Source: Crambe crambe (lineage: Eukaryota > Porifera > Demospongiae > Poecilosclerida > Crambeidae). Taken from it: 64,000 nucleotides of DNA. The notes below the pieces were generated by a model that worked only from the letters and a program-made list of their open reading frames with translations, was not told where the DNA came from and searched no databases. The stretch is from contig OZ004596.1 in assembly GCA_963924555.1 (NCBI GenBank), forward strand, positions 682,001-746,000. The letters run 5' to 3'. Shown piece by piece: positions 22,467-34,102 of the stretch. A program made the position numbers and the translations under genes. Within the stretch, counting starts at the first letter, position 1. Each line of letters starts with the position of its first letter.

Positions 22467-24056
22467 TTATTTTGAAGGATCGATAATGATAGGTATTTCG
22501 GTTGTAAACAAAGGAGTCGAGGCTGAAGGAGTCGAGACTGAAGGAGTTGAGGTTGAGGCTGAAGGAGTTGAGACTGAAGGAGTTGAGGTAGGTGCAGGAC
22601 AGAGTTTGGAGAAGTCAATTTTAGGAGGGACAATGACTTCAGGAATAGCATGTATGACACCATTATTGGCTGCTATGTCAACTTCCTCAAGAGGAATCCT
22701 CTTATTAGTGATAAATATGGTTCCATTCTCCACTCGCACGTAGAGGGAGTGCCTAGTAAATGTGTAAAATCTGGTAGTTTGGGACAAAGTACAGCTGAAC
22801 TGGGCTGGTGCACCAATGTGGATAAGAACAAGATGTTCCAGATATCTTGAGTTTTCCTCACGAAGAAGACATTCAATGGCATTTGCTGGAAGTTTTCTGA
22901 ATGCAGCATTTGTTGGGGCTAAAACAGTACGAGATTTTCCATAAGACTTATCAAGGAGCATTGTTATATTCGCAGCGTCAAGCAGGCGCTTGAAATCACT
23001 GAAACCGTCAAGGTTTTCTGCAATTGTTTTCGTAGCTTGGGGAAGTGCAGAGCTTGCAATGTGGACTACGCCATTTACTGCCCTGCAGGCATCCGTCACT
23101 TCAATGTCAACTCCATTAACACAAACACTCTGGAAATAATTTATAGTCATGAAATCAGTCAAAATGATTTTAACAAGTTATTGGTACTCAAGTACTCACC
23201 TTATCTTTTGCTCTTCCTACACGAAGGAAAACATCTGGTGATTGACTTTTCAGCACCAGACCTCCAAGAAGCTGCTTTCCGAGGACTGTTTTGTTAACAA
23301 TGTGACCTTGAGCAGATATCGGACCATTAAAATCCTCATCTCTCACAGCAAACACAGTGAACCGATCATTAGTGTTTTCATTTCCAAGTTGGCCCAGGAG
23401 AACAGGTGCACTTGATAGTAATTCACCAACAAATGATGTCAAGTTCAATTCCAAAAGACACTCTGTCACTGAAGCCTTCAATTCTAGAAAAAAACAAAAG
23501 ACATAAATATTGCGATGATGATTTTTCTGCTTCTTCTTTTACCTAGTGTACAACCACATGTTCCAAAAACATTCCTACATCCCCACCAGTGACTGTTGAA
23601 TGAGCGTACATCATCTTCTAAGTTCACAATAAACCCTCTGCAGCATTTCACCTCAGTTCTGGTGAAGTTTTGGATGGGTCCAGTGCAATTGGTTGCCTTG
23701 CATCCCGTCCTGTGAGTGTAAAAGATTGAATAAGTACATATCAAGTAGTAATCGTAATACTAATACCTGCACCCGAAGAATCCACAATAACGTGATCTTT
23801 CATAAGCAAATGTTTTGACAGCATAGCTTCTCCTGAACTCGCATACATTGGGCCTGCAGAAGAGAGATTTTACACTTGCACTGTTAATTGTACTCTGTTT
23901 CTATTAGCACACATACCCATATTCGTGGAGTTCTGTTGATGTCTTTCCAAGTAGCTCAGGTTTTCCACAAAATCTACGGCATCGTGGGTTGCAAGCATTC
24001 TGTGAGTACACACAGCTGATGGACACCACCATTAGAATCACCATCGAAAGCTTCAT
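22467..24056 (-). CDS. Secreted EMI-FAS1-FAS1 protein, gene D
   Basis: Start at 24056: MKLSMVILMVVSISCVYS, then CNPRCRRFCGKPELLGKTSTEL. EMI exons include an ECRRSYAVKTFAYER-type segment, CKATNCTGPIQNFTR, VKCCRGFIVN and GCRNVFGTCGCTLG. FAS1-1 (~23481-23200) and FAS1-2 (~23130-22590) carry FTVFAVRDED, TVLAPTNAAFRKLP and NGVIHAIPEVIVPP. The tail consists of TPSVS/TPSAS repeats and ends IPIIIDPSK. Likely an extracellular-matrix protein. The tail repeat number differs from the right-hand copy. Confidence 0.84.
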
Positions 24057-24989
24057 TGTTGGCTGTTATTCTTCCCTGTAGCTATGTGCACAATGCAAAT
24101 TTTAGCAGTATTTTCTTTGGTGGATGGATAGCTGCAAAAGATGCTGCTTTAAATAGCAGAAGATGGATGACCAACACCCACAATGATATCACTTACTTGA
24201 ATGCATGACCTAGTGGTCCTTCTGCCAAGCTTTGACTGTATCACCTTGACTACCACAAGTTGATGGGGTCACAGTCTAATGAGCCGTCATTGTATTTCAT
24301 GTGGTAGGAAATCTACCACGCAAGCACTTCATTACAAGAAGCAGATGGTTATAACTAATTGTCCAGTTGAAGTCATTTTTTTGTGGTTTAACTTGTCATG
24401 TACGCACTTTTGAAAATTTTTCCAAATATGATCCTATTTATAATGATATCAATTCATGAATGCTATAGACTGTCTAGACTCCCAGGCTACCTGATAAGAC
24501 TGTGTGTGACCATAGCTAGTGAGACCATAGATCTAACGTTGGTGCAAGGAATGAGGGGGACATGATGAACACACAGTCATGGCTGTCTATGATTGACCTG
24601 ATTAACTCATTGTGATGTTGTCATCATCTATAGCTAGCTAGATAGCAACTCAACAGGTAACTTTTTCTGTGTCAGTACTACTCATTGTGACGTCTATATC
24701 ATCAACATTATCTAATATAGCTACTCAGCTAGCTTCCCACCTTAATATCTACATCATACTAAATCCTTGTAGGGCTAGCCTATAGTCAGTATGCCTGTGA
24801 TGCAAGCATGCAGCTGCCTGATGATTGACATGCGCTAGCTAGCTAGCCACTCCTTCTTTACAATTGCAGAGTTCGTGACCTCTCTTCTAGTTTACAAGCA
24901 GTTTACTAGTAAAGATTACGTAAAATTTGAAAATATGGCGCGCACTTAGCGCAACGTTGGCGCCATTCAGAGCAGTCGGGGAGCTGGAG
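24057..24989. other. Intergenic between FAS1-D and the Emi1/2-like gene
   Basis: The promoters of the two divergent genes lie here, and the whole stretch is duplicated at 32017-33005. It is rich in GCTAGC/AGCTAG runs (for example near 24834-24847). The 60 bp before the Emi-like gene is strongly conserved between copies, including GGCGCGCACTTAGCGC, which may be the core promoter. No ORF or RNA gene was recognised. Confidence 0.5.
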
Positions 24990-25824
24990 ATGGAGATGGA
25001 GGTAGTGTGCAGTGACTGCGATGCCTTTACTCCGCTTTTCATGACACCATCTTCCAATTCAGGGACACCAGTGTACCGCCCAATCCCAAGGCCCAAAGTC
25101 CTCCCTCCACTTGACCTATCTTACCTGACTCCAGCACGACCACATGCCAAGGAATCTTCCCCGGCCCCTGAAGAACATATGGACATAATTGGGGAGTTAT
25201 ACAGAAGTGGAGTCCCGAATGTAGCCAAGACTATACTTGCTTACCTTTCTCCAGTTGAACTCCTCAGGTAGTGGCAACTAGTAGCCCAAGCTAGTGTTTT
25301 GCTCGTCTGTATTTTAGCTTACTTGTTCAAGGCATGTCATAGAGGATGGTTAGTCCTGTGAATTTTGACCATTGTATTTTTCTTGCTATTGTAGGTGTCT
25401 TTCTGTGTGTGTAGCATGGCATCATTTCATTTCGCAAGACGATGCCTTGACGAAAAGAATCGAAGTGTACAAGAAGCTACACTCTTCAAAGCGAAGACCC
25501 TCACTGTATGTGCCACTTGTACGGCAGCCATTAGCTTCAGTGCAACAGGTGTCTAAAAGAGCTTCTATTTCTCCTCTCTTGCCTCCATCTCCTCATATTA
25601 AGCTTCGTAATTGCCCCAACTGTACCTCTCCAGCTAAGGAACTGAATCTAAGAAGAGCAGAGTGCACGTCATTGAGATGTCGATATGATTTTTGTACTAG
25701 ATGCTTAAAGCCGTGGCATGAGATTAAGTGTCCAGGTATCGATGCCAGTGGGAGTAGCTCGAAGTTGAAGAGACCACTCATTGCTGGAAGTGCTGAGTCT
25801 AAGAAAAGGCTGAGGCGATTATGA
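24990..25824 (+). CDS. Emi1/Emi2-type APC/C inhibitor (F-box, ZBR, LRRL tail), left copy
   Basis: Exons 24990-25267 and 25395-25824, 235 aa. An F-box lies at ~64-107 (VPNVAKTILAYLSPVELLRC...WHHF), followed by an RxxL D-box-like motif (RPSL, ~127-130). The zinc-binding region is ~166-205 with Cys166/169, Cys183/188, Cys193/196, His201 and Cys205. The protein ends in LRRL. F-box plus ZBR plus a C-terminal LRRL/RL tail is the architecture of FBXO5/FBXO43, which block the anaphase-promoting complex: the ZBR and D-box suppress ubiquitin transfer and the tail competes with UBE2S. It is far shorter than human Emi1 (447 aa) or Emi2 (708 aa), and I see no DSGxxS degron. The start is the first ATG conserved in both copies; the reading frame extends upstream without an ATG. 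Confidence 0.83.
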
Positions 25825-26090
25825 CAAGACCTGTGCTTCCCAAGTTCACTTCCTTCCCCCTTCCAAATATCATCATGAATTCCTCTTTTTTTTAAATATT
25901 ATATAATATAATCATACAAGCACTGTACCTAATTGCACTGTTTGAATGTTTTATGGTGTGCATTATTTTAACAGGCTAAGTTACTATGATGGGCAGCTGC
26001 GGTTGAAAGTATACAAGTACTTGAATATTAAAAAATGCTTATAAAATTATTACCTGTAAAAAGATGCATGACATGATGTATAAAAAGATT

Positions 26091-26210
26091 TTAAGTGGGT
26101 TGGACCGCTAGCCTTTGCATTTTCTGGATCATACAGTACAAGCTCTTGTCTGAGTCAGACTGCTGAAACTCGCTCTCAGCTATGGACAGAAGCCCACCAT
26201 CTCTCATCAG
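26091..26210 (-). pseudogene. Orphan last-exon fragment of DIS3L at the duplication edge
   Basis: Matches the last coding exon of DIS3L (34103-34222), including the conserved block [14 protein letters not shown] and the TAA stop, but nothing upstream of it. The junction at 26210/26211 joins it to FAS1 gene B' in the same transcriptional direction. The B' frame meets a stop one codon past the junction, so no in-frame fusion protein results. Confidence 0.8.
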
Positions 26211-27330
26211 ACATTTATTGGAAGCTTGTCAAATGCAGAATTTGTTGGGGCAAAAACAGTACGAGACATTCCTTTGGTCCATTGTTTGGTCACACTACTA
26301 AGGAGTTGAGAGTTGGCAGCATTGAGTAGATGTTTAAAAGTGCTAAACTTGTTGAGGATTTTTGTAATTGTTTTCGTAGCTTGGGGAAGTGAAGAGCTTG
26401 CAATATGGACTATGCCATTTACTGCCCTGCAGGCGTCTGTCACAATGTTGACTCCATTAATGCAAACATTCTATTTAAAAAGGTTCCATGATCAATTTCA
26501 GCTAGTCTTAACCAAAATTAGATCTACCTTATTTTTTCCTCTTCCTACATGAAGGACAACATCTTCCTTAGATAGAGCAGATTTAGTTTTCACCATTAAG
26601 CCTCCCCCAAATAATTCCTTTCCTTCAATTCTTCTATCAATAATGTGACCTTGAAGAGATCTTGGTCCACTGGCAAATCCCTTGTTCCTCACAGCAAACA
26701 CAGTGAATTCATAGTCTGTATGTTCATTTTCTAGTCGATCCAGGAGAGCAGGTCCCACACTTTCTACCAATTCACCAACAAACATTGTTAAGTTCAGCTC
26801 CAATAGGCATTCTATGACTGAGGCCTTCAATGCTAGTAATTAATTATAAAAAGTTTAACTGTTGGTATAGGAATTTGGCCAGTCTATTTACCTAGTGTAC
26901 AACCAGTTTCAAATAAGTGAACATTTCTTTTGTCTGAGTCGATGGCAAACCCTCTACAGCACTTTATTTCTATTTCATGGCAAATCGTTTCCACACATCC
27001 TGTCCAACTAGGAGATAGCTTAATAGCTAGCCCTATAGTTAAGCTCTAGCTAACCTGCATTGTCCCAAACAATCACTTGTTCTTGCTAGGACAGAGTAGT
27101 GCCTTGTAAACTGGCATACATTTGGCCTATAGAGGTACAGCATGTCACTTTCTATATACCTAGCTACCCAAATCATACCCAAATCCTTCTTTTATTTCTG
27201 TTGATATCTGCCCAAGAAGCTCAAATTCTCCGCAAACTTGTTGTGGGTTGCAAGCAGCTGCATGCGTATGTACTACCGAGTACATAGAGCTGGTGGATAC
27301 CACCATTAGAATTACTACTGAAATCCTCAT
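26207..27330 (-). CDS. Truncated EMI-FAS1 protein, gene B' (right copy of B)
   Basis: Start at 27330 (MRISVVILMVVSTSS); EMI and FAS1-1 exons are as in gene B. The FAS1-2 exon ends abruptly at the duplication junction: after TVFAPTNSAFDKLPINV a stop falls at 26207-26209. The second FAS1 domain therefore lacks its C-terminal half, including the NGVIH block. It could still make a secreted protein with one whole FAS1 domain, or be a pseudogene. If the duplication is an assembly artefact, this gene is simply the other allele of B cut at a contig end. Confidence 0.65.
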
Positions 27331-27471
27331 TGTTGTGCAAATGTGCGTTGCCATGCATTTATTAATTGCGCATGCTCAGAAAGCGTGGTTCACACACACC
27401 GGTACTAGACTGTACTAGTAGTCCACACCCTTATAAGACATTAATATGGTCAAACACACCTGACATACATG

Positions 27472-27990
27472 CTGAAAAATTTTTTTGTCTGGTATAGCTA
27501 CCTCATTATTACCAATTTTGGTATTGCAAGTGATGTTAATGCTGATGCAGTCTAGACAAGTATCAATCAGGAAGATGAATAGTTAACAATGAGGACTTCT
27601 GTGGTAGTTCTAGTGGTGGTATTCATCGGCTGTGTGTACTCAGTAGTACATGTCATTGTGCATGCAGTTGTTTGCAACCCACGACACTGAGAAAGGTGTG
27701 GAAAGATAACATCTTCCTTAGATATAGTAAGACTCCCCCAACTCTTTTATCAATAATGTGACCTTGAAGAGATATTGGACCACTGACAAATCCCACTTTG
27801 AAATAAGTGAACATGCACATTTATATTGTATGAGTTGATGGCAAACCCTCTGCAGCACTCATTTCATGTATATGTACTACTGAGTACATAGAGCTGGTGG
27901 ATACAACCATTAGAATTACTGTTGAAATCCTCCACAGTTGTGCAACTAGCTAGTGCATTGCCATAATTGCGCATGCTCAGAATGTTCAAA
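27472..27990. pseudogene. Right-unit copy of the rearranged FAS1 pseudogene
   Basis: Counterpart of 19553-20040. The left part (to ~27690) is the inverted promoter plus signal-peptide exon on the plus strand (ATGAGGACTTCTG...). The right part (~27700-27990) is the collapsed minus-strand FAS1-B-like remnant, here retaining a longer EMI trace (GAGTTGATGGCAAACCCTC). Small indels differ from the left copy, so neither is under visible coding constraint. Confidence 0.6.
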
Positions 27991-28044
27991 ACACACTCAA
28001 AATATATTCAGCGTTCACCCTTAAAGAATAGTAGCACAATATCA

Positions 28045-29689
28045 TTAATTTACTTCAACTACTACACCAACTGCAGGTCCAGCCGCATCTGTTGTAGGAG
28101 TCACAGGTGTCGAAGGCGAAGGAGTCGTGGCTGAAGGAGTCGTAGCTGAAGGAGTCGTAGCTGAAGGAGTCGTAGCTGAAGGACTTGTAGTTGAAGGAGT
28201 AGGACAGATTCTAGAGAAGTCAACTCTAGGTGGAACAATGACTTCAGGAATAACATGAATGACACCATTGTTGGCTGCTATATCCATCTGTTCTAAAGGA
28301 ATCCTCCGATTAGTGACCAATATAGTTCCATTCTCCACTCGTACGTAGAGGAAGTACCTAGTAAATGTGGAAAATCTGGTAGTTTGGGACAAAGTACAGC
28401 TGAACTGGGCTGGTGCACCAATGTGGATAAAAACAAGATGTTCCAGATATCTTGAATTTTCCTTACGAAGAAGGCATTCGATGGCATTTGCTGGAAGCTT
28501 GTTAAATGCAGCATTTGTTGGGGCTAAAACAGTACGAGATTTTTTTTTAGTCACATTAAGGAGCATTGTTATATTTGCAGCATCAAGCAGACGCTTGAAA
28601 TCACTGAAATCATCAAGGTTTTCTGCAATTGTTTTCATAGCTTGGGGAAGTGGAGAGCTTGCAATGTGGACTACACCATTCGCTGCTCTGCAGGCATCTT
28701 TCCTTTCGATATCAATTCCATTAACACAGACATCCTGCATGTATAATAATAGTATTAATACAAAGCCAGATAATTAACTATGTAACTATACCTTATCTTT
28801 TGCTCTTCCCACATGAAGGAAAACATTCCCTGCAGATTGAGTTTTCAGCACTAGACCTAACAGCTGCTTTCCAAGAACAGTTTTGTTGACAATGTGACCT
28901 TGAGCAGATATTGGGCCGCTAGCAAATCCTTCATTCTTCACAGCAAACACAGTGAATTGATCGTTGGTATTTTCGTTTCCAAGTTGGCCCAGGAGAGCAG
29001 GTGCACTTGATAGTAATTCACCAACAAACGACGTCAAGTTCAAGTCTAATAGACACTCTGTCACCGTAGCCTTCAATTCTAAGGGGGGATAGTATTATTG
29101 CACTGCAGCAGCTTAAAGATTTCCATTACCTTGCAGACAACCTCTGGTTCTCAACACATTATTCCTTCTACCATACCACCAGTGCCTCTTTGCAGAGCGT
29201 TCATCTTCAGGATTCACAGCAAAGCCTCTGCAGCACTCCACCTTAGTTCTGTTGAAAACCTCCATAGGTCCAGTACAATTAGTCTTCCTACAACTCGTCC
29301 TATAAGAAATAAGGTTGGATCAATAATCATGATGGCATTAGAGCATGCACTTATCCACACCTTCATCGTGATTGACCCCATCGGCTCCAGTATCCACAGG
29401 TAGTTGACCTCTCATAAGCAAAAGTTTGGACAGAATATCTCCTTGTGACCTGGCACACATTAGGCCTGCAGAAGAATGTTAGGAATACACCATTAGGTAG
29501 TGTATCATGCATAGCTAACAGTAACATACCCATATCCTTGAGTCAGTTTTGTTGATGTCTGCCCAAGAAGTTGAGCTTTTCCACAACTTTGTCGATGTCG
29601 TGGGTTGCAAGCAACTGCATGCACATGTACAACTGAGTATACACACAGCCGATAAATACCACCACTAGAACTACCACAGAAGTCCTCAT
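28045..29689 (-). CDS. Secreted EMI-FAS1-FAS1 protein, gene C' (right copy of C)
   Basis: Same exon plan as gene C: signal peptide MRTSVVVLVVVFIGCVYS at 29689, EMI exons, two FAS1 domains and the PSATT tail. The FAS1-2/tail exon encodes the same 231 residues as gene C. FAS1-1 differs slightly: one Gly of the GLL run is lost by a 3-nt in-frame deletion near 28858 and an R-to-K change gives AVKNEGF. The gene looks intact. Confidence 0.84.
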
Positions 29690-30417
29690 TGTCAGCTATT
29701 TATCCTCCTGATTGATACTTGTGCTGTAGCTAACTGTGCTGGAGCTGATTGCTTCCTTTATATAGCACCACCACATTCTACATTAACACCCCCACATAAT
29801 CACTTGTAACACCAAAATTGGTAGCTACTAGCTACCAGACAACTTTTTTTAAATGTTCAGCATGTATGTCATGTGTTTGGGAGCTAAAATCATAAAGGTT
29901 ACAATTCTGTTCATGTGATTGGAACTCCACCATGCACGTCACTATTGTTACAATGAAGCAGATGGTTGGATAAAGAAAACAGTTGAAAGGTTATAACTAC
30001 AACCATTCAAAGGAAACTGCTAAATATAGCCATGATAGTATTACTGCTACACATTTTTGTGTGTGGTTGCTAGCCACAATTAATGCAAGCAAATCACTTT
30101 GAAATAAAATTTACATGGCCTCTGGCAGGCTGTAGTAATTATGTTCAGTCAAGTCATATACAGTTTAGAAGAATACAAGACTGGCTGCCATACTCAGAAG
30201 CATAAAGCATGGCATGACAAGAGCTTGTGGGAACCTGCAGTCCCATTTTTGGTGTGATAGGAGTAGCTAATGTAATGGAACTGACCACCATAAGCACCAT
30301 TTATAACTTTATAGTGATGAGAATAATTATGACATTTATGTACAAACACTAAATGACTGCCAAAGGGCATAATAGTTATGCTACATATTATTTCACTTCA
30401 CTAGCTACAATGTTATC

Positions 30418-32016
30418 TTATTTTGAAGGATCAATAATGATAGGTATTTCGGTTGTAAATAAAGGAGTCGAGGCTGAAGGAGTCGAGACTGAAGGAGTCG
30501 AGACTGAAGGAGTCGAGACTGAAGGAGTTGAGGTTGAGGTAGGTGCAGGACAGAGTTTGGAGAAGTCAATTTCAGGAGGGACAATGACTTCAGGAATAGC
30601 ATGTATGACGCCATTATTGGCTGTTATGTCAACTTCCTCAAGAGGAATCCTCTTATTAGTGATAAATATGGTTCCATTCTCCACTCGCACGTAGAGGAAG
30701 TACCTAGTAAATGTGTAAAATATGGTAGTTTGGGACAAAGTACAGCTGAACTGGGCTGGTGCACCAATGTGGATAAGAACAAGATGTTCCAGATATCTTG
30801 AGTTTTCCTCACGAAGAAGACATTCAATGGCATTTGCTGGAAGTTTGCTGAATGCAGCATTTGTTGGGGCCAATACAGTACGAGATTTTCCATAAGACTT
30901 ATCAAGGAGCATTGTTATATTCGCAGCATCAAGCAGGCGTTTGAAATCACTGAAATCGTCAAGGTTTTCTGCGATTGTTTTCGTAGCTTGGGGAAGTGCA
31001 GAGCTTGCAATGTGGACTACACCATTTACTGCCCTGCAGGCATCTGTCACTTCAATGTCAACTCCATTAACACAAACACTCTGGAAATAATTTTATAGTC
31101 ATGAAAATCAGTCAAAATGATTTTAACAAGTTATTGGTACTCAAGTACTCACCTTATCTTTTGCTCTTCCTACATGAAGGAAAACATCTGGTGATTGACT
31201 TTTCAGCACCAGACCTCCAAGAAGCTGCTTTCCGAGGACTGTTTTGTTAACAATGTGACCTTGAGCAGATATCGGACCATCAAAATCCTCGTCTCTCACA
31301 GCAAACACAGTAAACTGATCATTAGTGTTTTCATTTCCAAGTTGGTCCAGGAGAACAGGTGCACTTGATAGTAATTCACCAACAAATGATGTCAAGTTCA
31401 ATTCCAAAAGACACTCTGTCACTGAAGCCTTCAATTCTAGAAAAAAACAAAAGACATAAATATTGCGATGATGTTTTTTCTGCTTCTTCTTTTACCTAGT
31501 GTACAACCACATGTTCTGAACACATTCCTTCTACGTCCCCACCAGTGACTGTTGAATGACCGTACATCATCTGGGTTCACAGCAAACCCTTTGCAGCATT
31601 TCACCTCAGTTCTGGTGAAGTTTTGGATGGGTCCAGTGCAATTGGTTGCCTTGCATCTCGTCCTGTGAGTGTAAAAGATTGAATAAGTACATATCAAGTA
31701 GTAATCGTAATACTAATACCTGCACCCGAAGAATCCACAATAACGTGATCTTTCATAAGCAAATGTTTGGACAGCATAGCTTCTCCTGAACTGGCATACA
31801 TTGGGCCTGCAGAAGAGAAATTTTACACTTGCACTTTTAATTGTACTCTATTTCTATTACGTAGCACACATACCCATATCCTTCTTGGAGTTCTGTTGAT
31901 GTCTCTCCAAGTAGCTCAGGTTTTCCACAAGATCTACGGCGTCGTGGGTTGCAAGCATTCTGTGAGTACACACAGCTGATGGACACCACCATTAGAATCA
32001 TCATCGAAATCTTCAT
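30418..32016 (-). CDS. Secreted EMI-FAS1-FAS1 protein, gene D' (right copy of D)
   Basis: Start at 32016: MKISMMILMVVSISCVYS, CNPRRRRSCGKPELLGE. EMI, FAS1-1 and FAS1-2 are as in D. Coding differences from D include NLDDFSDF versus NLDGFSDF, AAFSKLP versus AAFRKLP and DQLGNE versus GQLGNE. The tail has three TPSVS units in a row then TPSAS, against the mixed order in D, so the tail repeat has changed length and order since duplication. The gene looks intact. Confidence 0.84.
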
Positions 32017-33005
32017 TGTTGGCTGTTATTCTTCCTTGTACGTGCACAGTGCGAATTTTCTTTGGTTGATGGATAGCTACAAGTGTAAAGTTGCTGCTTT
32101 AAATAGCATGATCAACACCCATAATGATATCACTTACTTGAATGCATGACCTAGTGGTTCTTCTGCCAAGCACTTTGACTGTATCACCTTGACTACCACC
32201 AAACATCCTTGGCAGTGGTTGGAGGTGTTTAAACATCATGCAGTGTCATAGGTGTCTTATTTCATGTGGTAGGAAATCTACCACGCAGCACTTCATTACA
32301 AGAAGCAGATGGTTATGACTAATTGTCCAGTTGAGGTCATTTTTTTTTGTGGTTTAACTTGTCATGTACGCACTATTGGATGAAAGAAATTTTTCCAAAT
32401 ATGTTCCTATTTATGATATCAATTCATGAATGCTATAGACTGTCTAGACTCTCAGGCTACCTGATAAGACTGTGACCATGGCTACTGTGACCATGGCTAG
32501 TGAGACCATAGATCTAACGCTGGTGCAAGGAATGAGGGTAGACTGGGAGGGGCCTGGGGACGAGGCTAGGAATGAGGGGGACATGGTGAACACACAGTCA
32601 TGGCTGTCTATGACTGACCTAATTAACTCATTGTGATGTTGTCGTCATCTCTAATCACTCATAGCTAGATAACTAGTAGCTAATAGCTTCCCACTGTTAA
32701 TCAAACTGACTGACTGCCATGTGCTCAGTGCAACTAAACAGGTAACTTTTTTCTGGGTCACTCAGCTAGCTTCCCACCTACATCCTACTAAATCCTTGTA
32801 GGGCTAGCTCGTGGGTGGATCTTCAAACTGAGCTGACTGATGATTTGACATGCGCAGAATGCCTAGCCACTCCTTCTTTACAGTTACAGAGTTCGTGACC
32901 TCTCTTCTAGTTTACAAGCAGTTTACTAGTAAAGATTACGTAAAATTTGAAAATATGGCGCGCACTTAGCGCAACGTTGGCGCCATTCAGAGCAGGGCTA
33001 GGGAG
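32017..33005. other. Intergenic between FAS1-D' and the second Emi1/2-like gene
   Basis: Copy of 24057-24989 with several indels, including a net gain near 32,470-32,580. It holds the divergent promoters of D' and the Emi-like gene. No ORF or RNA gene was recognised. Confidence 0.45.
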
Positions 33006-33836
33006 ATGGAGATGGAGGTGTGCAGTGACTGTGATGCCTTTACTCCGCTTTTCATGACACCATCTTCCAATTCAGGGACACCAGTGTACCGTCCAATCCC
33101 AAGACCCAAAGTCCTCCCTCCACTTGACCTATCTTACCTGACTCCAGCACGACCACATGCCAAGGAATCTTCCCCGGCCCCTGAAGAACATATGGACATA
33201 ATTGTAGAGTTATTCAGAAGTGGAGTCCCGAATGTAGCCAAGAGTATACTTGCTTGCCTTTCTCCAGTTGAACTCGTCAGGTAGTTGCAACTAGTAGGCC
33301 GAGCTAGTGTTTTGCTCGTCTGTATTTTAGCTTACTTGTTCAGGGCATGTCATAGAGGACGGTTAGTCGTGTGAATTTTGACCATTATGTTTTCTTGCTG
33401 TTGTAGGTGTCTTTCTGTGTGTGTAGCATGGCATCATTTCATTTCGCAAGACGATGCCTTGACGAAAAGAATCGAAGCGTACAAGAAGCTACACTCTTCA
33501 AAGCGAAGACCCTCACTGTATGTGCCACTTGTACGACAGCCGTTAGCTTCAGTGCAACAGGTGTCTAAAAGAGCTTCTATTTCTCCTCTCTTGCCTCCAT
33601 CTCCTCATATTAAGCTTCGTAATTGCCCCAACTGTACCTCTCCAGCTAAGGAACTTAATCTAAGAAGAGCAGAGTGCACATCATTGAGATGTCAATATGA
33701 TTTTTGTACTAGATGCTTAAAGCCGTGGCACGAGATTAAGTGTCCAGGTATCGATGCCAGTGGGAGTAGCTCGAAGTTGAAGAGACCACTCATTGCTGGA
33801 AGTGCTGAGTCTAAGAAAAGGCTGAGGCGATTATGA
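33006..33836 (+). CDS. Emi1/Emi2-type APC/C inhibitor, right copy
   Basis: Exons 33006-33280 and 33407-33836, 234 aa. Same architecture as the left copy: F-box, RPSL D-box-like motif, C/H zinc-binding region and LRRL end. Differences are few: one residue shorter near the N terminus (MEMEVCSD), IVELFRSG for IGELYRSG, a T-to-S change (AKSILACLSPVELVR), E-to-A (RIEAYKK) and R-to-Q in the ZBR (RCQYDFC). No zinc ligand, F-box core or tail residue is lost, so both copies appear functional. Its 3' end lies 267 bp from the convergent DIS3L stop. Confidence 0.83.
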
Positions 33837-34102
33837 CAAGACCTGTGCTTCCCAAGTTCACTTCCTTCCCCCTTCCAAATATCATCATGAATTCCTCTTT
33901 TTTTTAAATATTATATAATATAATCATACAAGCACTGTACCTAATTGCACTGTTTGAATGTTTTATGGTGTGCATTATTTTAACAGGCTAAGTTACTATG
34001 ATGGGCAGCTGCAGTTGAAAGTATACAAGTACTTGAATATTAAAAAATGCTTATAAAATTATTACCTGTAAAAAGATGCATGACATGATGTATAAAAAGA
34101 TT

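Larger units (their letters stand above)
18342..26210. repeat. Tandem segmental duplication, left unit (7,869 bp)
   Basis: This block is repeated directly at 26211-34222. The left edge lies inside FAS1-2 of gene B (ACATTTATTGG at 18342) and the right edge inside the last coding exon of DIS3L (CATCTCATCAG at 26210). Gene order, intron positions and noncoding sequence are shared throughout. The coordinate offset grows from 7,869 at the left to 8,012 at the right, so indels totalling about 143 bp favour the right unit. Both edges share only a single G, so there is no useful homology at the breakpoint. Confidence 0.93.

Noticed and set aside
24927-24989. Longer N terminus of the Emi-like protein (frame open back to 24927)
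   Set aside because: No ATG in that extension; only a TTG. The ATG at 24990 is conserved in both copies.
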